Positions 1 to 4,534 of a stretch of 8,576 nucleotides of DNA are shown here, in pieces. Under the pieces are notes generated by a model. That model did no database searches, had not been told where the DNA came from, and was given only the letters and a program-made list of their open reading frames with translations. Position 1 is the first letter of the stretch. Every line of letters starts with the position of its first letter. The stretch is from CAYRVX01 sp964642165 (GTDB taxonomy: Bacteria > Planctomycetota > Phycisphaerae > SM23-33): the NCBI GenBank assembly GCA_964642165.1, contig CAZXOC010000302.1, forward strand, positions 1-8,576, written 5' to 3'. A program made the position numbers and the translations under genes.

Positions 1-1
1 C

Positions 2-1156
2 GGCGGCGTGACCCTCTCCTGGAGCATGTGGTGCGGCAACGACTTCATCAAGGTCCCGTACCCGGCCCCCACCAAGACCAGCACCTGGGCCGAAACGAAC
101 CTCCAGGACGCCGGCCTCCGCGAGGCCGTCTCCGACAGACTGCTCGACTGGCGCATCGACCGCGGCGAGATGGTCGACATCCTCCGCGAGGCCGGCTCCG
201 ACGACGGGACCGTCGATCGGATCGAGATGGCCGACCTGCGGAAGCTGCTCAAGGACGCCGACGCCCTCGGGCTGGCGGACCACGTCCGCGTGCTGGCCGC
301 CAAGGTCGTCCAGGGCGACCGCGGCAACCGCCTCTACCAGGGCGATGCGCTGGGCAACCTGCGCAACGGCAGCGACCAGGACCACCTGGACAAGCTCGTC
401 GACAAGTGGTTCCTCGGCAAGGACCACCCGACCACCCCGCACACGTACCAGCCCGCCGGCGGCGACCTGTTCCGCAGCGGCGTGTCCTACACCGACGTCG
501 ACCAGGGCGCGCTCGCGGACTGCTACTTCGTCTCCGCGCTGGCGGCCCTGGCCCATCGCTCGCCCAGCCGCGTTCAGGACATGTTCATCGACAACGGCGA
601 CGGGACCTACACCGTCCGCTTCTACACCAGCCGCGGGGCCGACTACGTCACCGTGGACCGGGACCTGCCCACCGACGCCAACGGCCGGCTCGTCTACGCC
701 AACATGGGCGACCACTACGCCAGCACCTCCAACGAGCTGTGGGTGCCGCTTGCCGAGAAGGCCTACGCCCAGTTGGCCGAGGCGGGCTCCGTCGGCTGGT
801 GGGGCCGCCGCATGTGGCGGACCGTCTTCGCCGACAACTCCTACAAGGGCATCGAGGGCGGGAGCTTCGAGCACGCCATCCGGGAGATCGCCGGCGAGCG
901 GGCCCGGCAGAGCCGCCTGGGCGCCAGCTCCAGGCAGAGCATCGTCGACGCGTACAACGCCGGCGACATGGTCGCCATCGGCACCAAGGACCACGTCTCG
1001 CAGGGCAGCCCGTTCGTCGGGGACCATTCCTACGCCCTGATCGGCGTCGACCCCGCCAGCGGGGACTTCACGCTCTACAACCCCCACGGCAGCACCCTCC
1101 AGGTCACCTGGCAGGAGATCCAGACGGACGTCCAGTCCTGGGGGCGGACGCTGTAG
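2..1156 (+). CDS. Calpain-family (peptidase C2) cysteine protease, 5' end outside the window
   Basis: C-terminal part of a calpain-like cysteine endopeptidase. The frame is open from base 2 and the GTG at base 8 has no Shine-Dalgarno, so the true start probably lies off the left edge. Numbering from that GTG, the papain-like triad is visible: Cys172 in DQGALADCYF, His340 in GDHSYALIGV and Asn358 in LYNPHG. The Cys-His and His-Asn spacings fit calpains. LWVPLAEKAYAQL (about 245-257) is another typical core stretch. Before the protease core, residues 48-83 hold two similar helix-turn-helix units (IDRGEMVDIL and VDRIEMADLR) that look like degenerate EF-hands. They are followed by a linker ending in LVDKWFLGKDHP. 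Bacterial calpain-like proteins of this make-up are usually large and modular. Any signal peptide or targeting domain would lie upstream. The substrate is unknown, and the neighbouring glycosidase genes give no functional link. The protein ends almost directly after the Asn region, so no C-terminal module follows. Confidence 0.88.
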   Translation, partial: GGVTLSWSMWCGNDFIKVPYPAPTKTSTWAETNLQDAGLREAVSDRLLDWRIDRGEMVDILREAGSDDGTVDRIEMADLRKLLKDADALGLADHVRVLAAKVVQGDRGNRLYQGDALGNLRNGSDQDHLDKLVDKWFLGKDHPTTPHTYQPAGGDLFRSGVSYTDVDQGALADCYFVSALAALAHRSPSRVQDMFIDNGDGTYTVRFYTSRGADYVTVDRDLPTDANGRLVYANMGDHYASTSNELWVPLAEKAYAQLAEAGSVGWWGRRMWRTVFADNSYKGIEGGSFEHAIREIAGERARQSRLGASSRQSIVDAYNAGDMVAIGTKDHVSQGSPFVGDHSYALIGVDPASGDFTLYNPHGSTLQVTWQEIQTDVQSWGRTL

Positions 1157-1173
1157 CTGCTCCGGGCCGGCGC

Positions 1174-2700
1174 TCACGGGCGGGAGAACGTCACGCCGGT
1201 CACGTGCTCGCCGATCAGCACGTGGGCCTCGGCGGCGGTGCGGCAGGGCGTCCCGGCCACGCGGAAGCCCTCGAACCGCACCGTGGCGATCGTGTGCTCG
1301 GCGTCCAGGCCGCGGAGGGTCGATGGGCCGGGCCAGCGCCGATCCGCGCGGCAGTTGCGGATGAGCACGTCGCGGATCCGCCCCTTGCCCCCGCGCCGCG
1401 TGACGGAGAAGTCGATCAGCCGCCGCTTGAGGTCCGGGTAGGACGCCTCGAAGCGGTTGTCGACGAACCGGATGTTCGCATACGTCGCCCCGTCGCGGCA
1501 GTACAGCGCCATCCCGCGGTCGCACAGCAGGATGTCGTTGCCCTCGAACGTCACGTCCTTCATCACGGCGGCGAGGCTCTCCGTGCCGACCTTCAGCGCC
1601 GACTTGCGGGTCAGCAGCACGCTGCGGCGCACGACGATGTCCTCCACGTCGCGAACGATCCCGTCGTAGCCGGCGGACTTGACGGCCACCGCGTCGTCGC
1701 CGCAGTAGGCGAAGCACCCGTCGATCAGCACGTGCGAGGAGGCGTCCGGGTCGAAGCCGTCGGTGTTCTTCACGTCCGGGTTGTTGAGCAGCTTGACGTT
1801 CCGGAAGGTGACGTGCCGGCAGCCGAGGATGTGCGTGTTCCACGACGGCGGGTCGCGCAGGATCACCCCCTCCACCGTGACGTTGCGGCTGTTCCGCAGC
1901 AGCACCACGCGCCCGCGCCGCCCGTGCCGCCCGCGCAGGGCCGTGCCGTTCGCGTCGATCACGCCGCGGCCCCGGATCGCCACGTTCTCCGCCCCGTCCA
2001 CCAGGATCAGCCGCGCCGAGGTCTTCCTGCCGTCGCGGCGGTGCGGCGGGTAGTCGTTCGGGTCGGCCGTGCCCTGGATCACCGCCCCGCCCGCGACGTA
2101 CAACGTCATGTCGCTCTTCAGCACCAGCGCCCCCGTCCGGTAGACGCCCCGCGGGAACAGCAGCACGCCGCGGGCCGGCAGGGCGTCGATGGCGGCCTGG
2201 ATCCGCGCGGTGTCCTTCCTTCGCCCCGTGGCGTCCACGCCCGCCTTCGAAATGTCCACGACACCCGCCGCCCCGGCGCGGGGCGGCGCCTCGGCCGACG
2301 GGTCGGCGAAGACGAACAGGTACCCCAGGTCGTTGATCCGCACGGCCAGGTGCCCCGGCCGCGAGAGGGCGAAGCGAAGCCGGCTCCCGTCGGCCCGCGC
2401 GCGGATGTTGCGCCGCTTCGGGCTGATGGACCATGCCGTCACGGCCTCCCGCACGCCGATGGTCACCTCGATCCGCCCCGAGAAGGACAGCCGCCCGCAA
2501 TGCACACCGTGGAAGCTCTCCACGGGCACCTTCGTCTCGCCGACCGCCAGCGTGTAGTGCCGGCTCACCCGCGCGTTCGGCGCCACCGGACAGCTCACCA
2601 CCACGCCCCGCGCCGCCGGGACGCCGGGGCGGGTGCCCCCCGCCATGTTCGTGACGGCACCGAGCGCAACGGCCACAGCCAAGCGCGAGCAACGCCTCAT
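1174..2700 (-). CDS. Secreted GH28-like (polygalacturonase superfamily) beta-helix glycoside hydrolase
   Basis: A 508-residue protein with an N-terminal signal peptide (Arg-rich start, then hydrophobic LAVAVALGAV, cleavage near residues 20-31), so it is probably exported. Residues 35-140 form a beta-rich pre-domain. From about 147 a right-handed parallel beta-helix begins, with the pectate-lyase/GH28 opening DATGRRKDTARIQAAIDALP and a GRGVIDANG turn at 244-252. GH28 acidic motifs are present: NTDGFD (312-317, Asp314) and GDD (334-336), with the 21-22 residue spacing seen in polygalacturonases. The usual GHG and RIK motifs are absent. The aligned sites read KSA (366-368, before LKVGTES) and ALY (398-400). 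This makes it a divergent GH28-like enzyme, so polygalacturonan should not be assumed as substrate. The start is supported by AAGGAG 9 nt upstream of the ATG. It is transcribed divergently from the GH16 gene and converges on the calpain gene with a 17 bp gap. Confidence 0.85.
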   Translation of the reverse strand: MRRCSRLAVAVALGAVTNMAGGTRPGVPAARGVVVSCPVAPNARVSRHYTLAVGETKVPVESFHGVHCGRLSFSGRIEVTIGVREAVTAWSISPKRRNIRARADGSRLRFALSRPGHLAVRINDLGYLFVFADPSAEAPPRAGAAGVVDISKAGVDATGRRKDTARIQAAIDALPARGVLLFPRGVYRTGALVLKSDMTLYVAGGAVIQGTADPNDYPPHRRDGRKTSARLILVDGAENVAIRGRGVIDANGTALRGRHGRRGRVVLLRNSRNVTVEGVILRDPPSWNTHILGCRHVTFRNVKLLNNPDVKNTDGFDPDASSHVLIDGCFAYCGDDAVAVKSAGYDGIVRDVEDIVVRRSVLLTRKSALKVGTESLAAVMKDVTFEGNDILLCDRGMALYCRDGATYANIRFVDNRFEASYPDLKRRLIDFSVTRRGGKGRIRDVLIRNCRADRRWPGPSTLRGLDAEHTIATVRFEGFRVAGTPCRTAAEAHVLIGEHVTGVTFSRP

Positions 2701-2797
2701 CCCTGTCTGCTCCTTCCCGCCGACCCGCCCGAGGATAGGCCGCCGCCTCCCCGGCCGCCAGTCAATGCTCTTCTTCGCTGCGCAAAACCGCTATACC

Positions 2798-2846
2798 AGT
2801 GCGGCGTCAGGGCCGCCGCACTCCAGAAAGGACCGAGTGCGGTGGC
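2798..2846. repeat. Two overlapping, mutually exclusive inverted repeats (possible dispersed repeat unit)
   Basis: AGTGCGGCG (2798-2806) and CGCCGCACT (2814-2822) form a perfect 9-bp inverted repeat with a 7-nt loop. The right arm is shared by a second, longer hairpin: GCCGCCGCACTC (2812-2823) pairs with GAGTGCGGTGGC (2835-2846). That stem has 11 Watson-Crick pairs and one G-U pair around an 11-nt loop. Only one hairpin can form at a time. There is no T-tract, so this is not a standard terminator, and it lies upstream of both divergent genes. AGTGCGG-type palindromes are plausible members of a dispersed intergenic repeat family, but only one copy is in this window. Confidence 0.55.
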
Positions 2847-3016
2847 GTCGCGCAAGGCGCCGCGCTGTTCGACGGGCTCGCAACCGGCGGCCGCGACGAC
2901 CAGCGCACGGTTGGCCGGCTCCTGCCCGCCGGTGACCTCGGCCTCCAGCTCGCAACGGGAAGGGCGAGAGTGGAAACCGTCCACCTGCCGGCAAGCGCGC
3001 TCAAGACCTATCCCGA

Positions 3017-3037
3017 CCGTTCTCTTCCCGTTCTCTT
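3017..3037. repeat. Tandem 10-bp direct repeat with 11-bp period in the divergent promoter region
   Basis: CCGTTCTCTT occurs at 3017-3026 and again at 3028-3037, one DNA helical turn apart. It sits inside a pyrimidine-rich tract (3011-3059), about 45 bp upstream of the proposed -35 of the GH16 gene. The position and period would suit two adjacent binding sites for an activator. The low-complexity CT content means chance or slippage is also possible. Confidence 0.4.
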
Positions 3038-3080
3038 GCCTTCTTTCTGCTTGCTCTTTGCCGGCTTGGGGAGGAAGCGC

Positions 3081-3108
3081 TTGTTGGCCGTCGCGGACGC
3101 GGTAGAAT
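3081..3108 (+). promoter_or_regulatory. Putative sigma70-like promoter of the GH16 gene
   Basis: TTGTTG at 3081-3086 (3 of 6 to the -35 consensus) is followed after 16 bp by TAGAAT at 3103-3108 (5 of 6 to TATAAT). TAGAAT stands out in very GC-rich surroundings. Transcription would start near 3115, leaving a leader of about 70 nt before the ATG at 3186. The weak -35 suggests dependence on an activator, but this is inference. Confidence 0.45.
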
Positions 3109-3172
3109 CGCCGACGGTGGCCGCGGTCGTCGCAGGCGCGCGCGGCCGCGAGCGGATGTGGAGCGATGCGCC

Positions 3173-3178
3173 GAGGAG
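3173..3178 (+). promoter_or_regulatory. Ribosome binding site that fixes the GH16 start
   Basis: GAGGAG lies 7 nt before the ATG at 3186. The reading frame stays open far upstream (from 2799), but only the ATG at 3186 combines a strong Shine-Dalgarno with an immediate signal peptide, so the longer start is rejected. Confidence 0.75.
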
Positions 3179-3185
3179 TGAATCC

Positions 3186-4451
3186 ATGCGAACCGCAGTG
3201 AGCCTGTGCCTGATTGCCGCAGCCATGGCGGCCTCGCCGCTATCCGCCCAGGAGCGCAGGGTGAAGAACAGCGAGTACCTGGAGTTCAACTACGGACAGG
3301 ACACGGGCGGCGACCAGTGGGTGCAGTCGATCGCCGTGACGAGACCGACGTATCGCTCCACGATCCGGGGCAACGTGACCGTCGAATTCCGAGCCCCCGG
3401 CATGACGGTGGCCAAGGCGATGTGCTGGCAACAGCCGAGGAAGGAGCGTCCCGGCCGGTGGGGCCACGACGTGAACCTCACGCCGGGCGGCATCGCGCTG
3501 GGCCAGGGCGCCGAGGGCTCTTTTGTCCTTGCGGCCGACGTGTTCCCGCACGGGCCGATGACTGTGCGGATCCTCGCGCACAACGGCAAGGGCAAGCGCG
3601 ACATCTGCGAGTTGCAGCTCTACAACGCCGGCGGCGTGAAGTGGAACGAGGGGCTCCCCGCCAAGGTTCCGGCCGCGGCGAAGGGCATGAAGCGGGTGTT
3701 CGCCGACGATTTCGACGGGCCGCTGTCGATCGCCAACGACGGCCGAGGCGCCCGGTACAACGCCCACAAGCCGCGTTTCGGGGATTTCAGCGGCTGGCCG
3801 TTCCACAACGTCGACAGCGACCAGCCGCCGTTTGAGCAGATCGACACCTACCTTCGGATCAAGGCGCGGAAGGCGCCCGGCACGCGCGGCAGCACGGGGT
3901 TCCTGGCCACGGTGGACATGGACGGCAAGGGCTTCTGGGCCAAGCCCCCGTGCTATCTCGAATGCCGCTTGATCGCGCAGTCGGCGCCCGGGACGTGGCC
4001 GGCCTTCTGGACGTATACGGCGCTGGACCGAGGCGTGCCGGGCGACGAGCTGGACATCGCCGAGCTGTACGGCGGCGTGGGCAAGAAGAACCCCAACCAC
4101 CCCGGCTACTCCATCGTCAGTCACTTCTGGAGACAGACCAACGCCGACGGCTCGAAGAAGAAGGGCTTCCACGCGCGGCCGGCGATTATGGAACTGGGCG
4201 GCAAGTCGTACTGGTCCACCACGTTCCACACCTATGCCGTGCGGATCGACCGGAAGGCGACCGTCTACTACTTCGACGGCATGGAGGTCCTTCGCCATCC
4301 CACCAACGACCTGTCGCTCCAGCCGCACTGCGTGGCGGTCAACTACGCCATCGGCGGCATCAGCGGCTGGCCGATCGACCTGAAACGCTACGGCAACGGC
4401 TCGGACATGTACGTCGACTACATCCGCGTCTACGCCGCCGACCCAAAGTAG
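3186..4451 (+). CDS. Secreted GH16 family endo-glycanase (laminarinase/beta-glucanase superfamily)
   Basis: A 421-residue retaining glycoside hydrolase of family GH16, which cuts internal beta-1,3/1,4-type linkages in glucans or galactans. Residues 1-21 form a signal peptide (hydrophobic LCLIAAAMAASPLSA), so the enzyme is exported. Residues about 25-150 form a beta-rich, probably Ig-like N-terminal domain that I do not recognise from the catalytic family. The GH16 jelly roll runs from about 168 (RVFADDFDG) to the end. The catalytic motif is ELDIAE (288-293): Glu288 nucleophile, Asp290 helper, Glu293 acid/base. This is the ExDxxE 'beta-bulge' form found in laminarinases, agarases and carrageenases rather than the ExDxE of licheninases. 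GTWPAFW (269-275) and the C-terminal DYIRVYA (411-417) are further family hallmarks. The exact polymer cannot be read from the sequence. It is divergent from the GH28-like gene and convergent with the GH38 gene, with an 83 bp gap. Confidence 0.92.
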   Translation: MRTAVSLCLIAAAMAASPLSAQERRVKNSEYLEFNYGQDTGGDQWVQSIAVTRPTYRSTIRGNVTVEFRAPGMTVAKAMCWQQPRKERPGRWGHDVNLTPGGIALGQGAEGSFVLAADVFPHGPMTVRILAHNGKGKRDICELQLYNAGGVKWNEGLPAKVPAAAKGMKRVFADDFDGPLSIANDGRGARYNAHKPRFGDFSGWPFHNVDSDQPPFEQIDTYLRIKARKAPGTRGSTGFLATVDMDGKGFWAKPPCYLECRLIAQSAPGTWPAFWTYTALDRGVPGDELDIAELYGGVGKKNPNHPGYSIVSHFWRQTNADGSKKKGFHARPAIMELGGKSYWSTTFHTYAVRIDRKATVYYFDGMEVLRHPTNDLSLQPHCVAVNYAIGGISGWPIDLKRYGNGSDMYVDYIRVYAADPK

Positions 4452-4460
4452 GGCGAAAAC

Positions 4461-4497
4461 GGGACAGGCTTGACACGAACTTGCTCATGGATGTCCC
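4461..4497. repeat. Short inverted repeat between the convergent GH16 and GH38 genes
   Basis: GGGACA (4461-4466) and TGTCCC (4492-4497) form a 6-bp inverted repeat around 25 nt, just after the GH16 stop. The short stem, long loop and missing T-run make an intrinsic terminator unlikely. GGGACA/TGTCCC ends could mark a small REP-like element. Whether it recurs in the genome cannot be judged here. Confidence 0.3.
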
Positions 4498-4534
4498 CTG
4501 ACCGTGCGTCGCGCGGCGGTGCTCTATGCCGGGC

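Larger units (their letters stand above)
2701..3185. other. Divergent intergenic region between the GH28-like and GH16 genes
   Basis: A gap of 485 bp that I read as non-coding. Open frames cross it on both strands, but none has a recognisable domain and good initiation signals. It holds the GH28 ribosome binding site (CTCCTT on the plus strand, 2710-2715), a pair of overlapping inverted repeats at 2798-2846, a GC-rich stretch of unknown role at about 2847-3000, a pyrimidine-rich tract at 3011-3059 with a 10-bp direct repeat, and the likely GH16 promoter and ribosome binding site. The intergenic part near the GH16 gene is less GC-biased than the surrounding genes, as expected of regulatory DNA. 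No obvious promoter for the GH28 gene could be found. Confidence 0.7.

Noticed and set aside
1157..1173. A terminator between the convergent calpain and GH28-like genes
   Set aside because: Only 17 bp, with no stable stem or T-run visible.
2732..2765. TTGACT (2765-2760) and TATCCT (2737-2732) on the minus strand as a promoter for the GH28-like gene
   Set aside because: The spacer would be 22 bp, too long for a sigma70-type promoter. Either element alone is not convincing.
2697..2984. A small minus-strand open frame (95 codons) in the divergent intergenic region
   Set aside because: It ends inside the start of the GH28-like gene, has no family resemblance and contains the inverted repeats; competing small frames exist on both strands.
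28..3105. A plus-strand open frame of 1025 codons crossing the calpain gene, the antisense of the GH28-like gene and the intergenic region
   Set aside because: It overlaps two genes with clear domains, its translation is an Arg/Pro/Gly/His-rich mixture without any domain, and such long empty frames are expected in GC-rich DNA.
2799..3185. An N-terminal extension of the GH16 reading frame back to 2799
   Set aside because: It would put 129 unlike residues before an obvious signal peptide and would run through the promoter and a strong ribosome binding site.
3240..4328. A minus-strand open frame of 362 codons antisense to the GH16 gene
   Set aside because: No domain or ribosome binding site, and it is fully covered by a confident GH16 gene on the other strand.
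4470..4475. TTGACA, a perfect -35 hexamer on the plus strand
   Set aside because: No -10-like sequence follows at 16-18 bp, and no plus-strand gene lies downstream.
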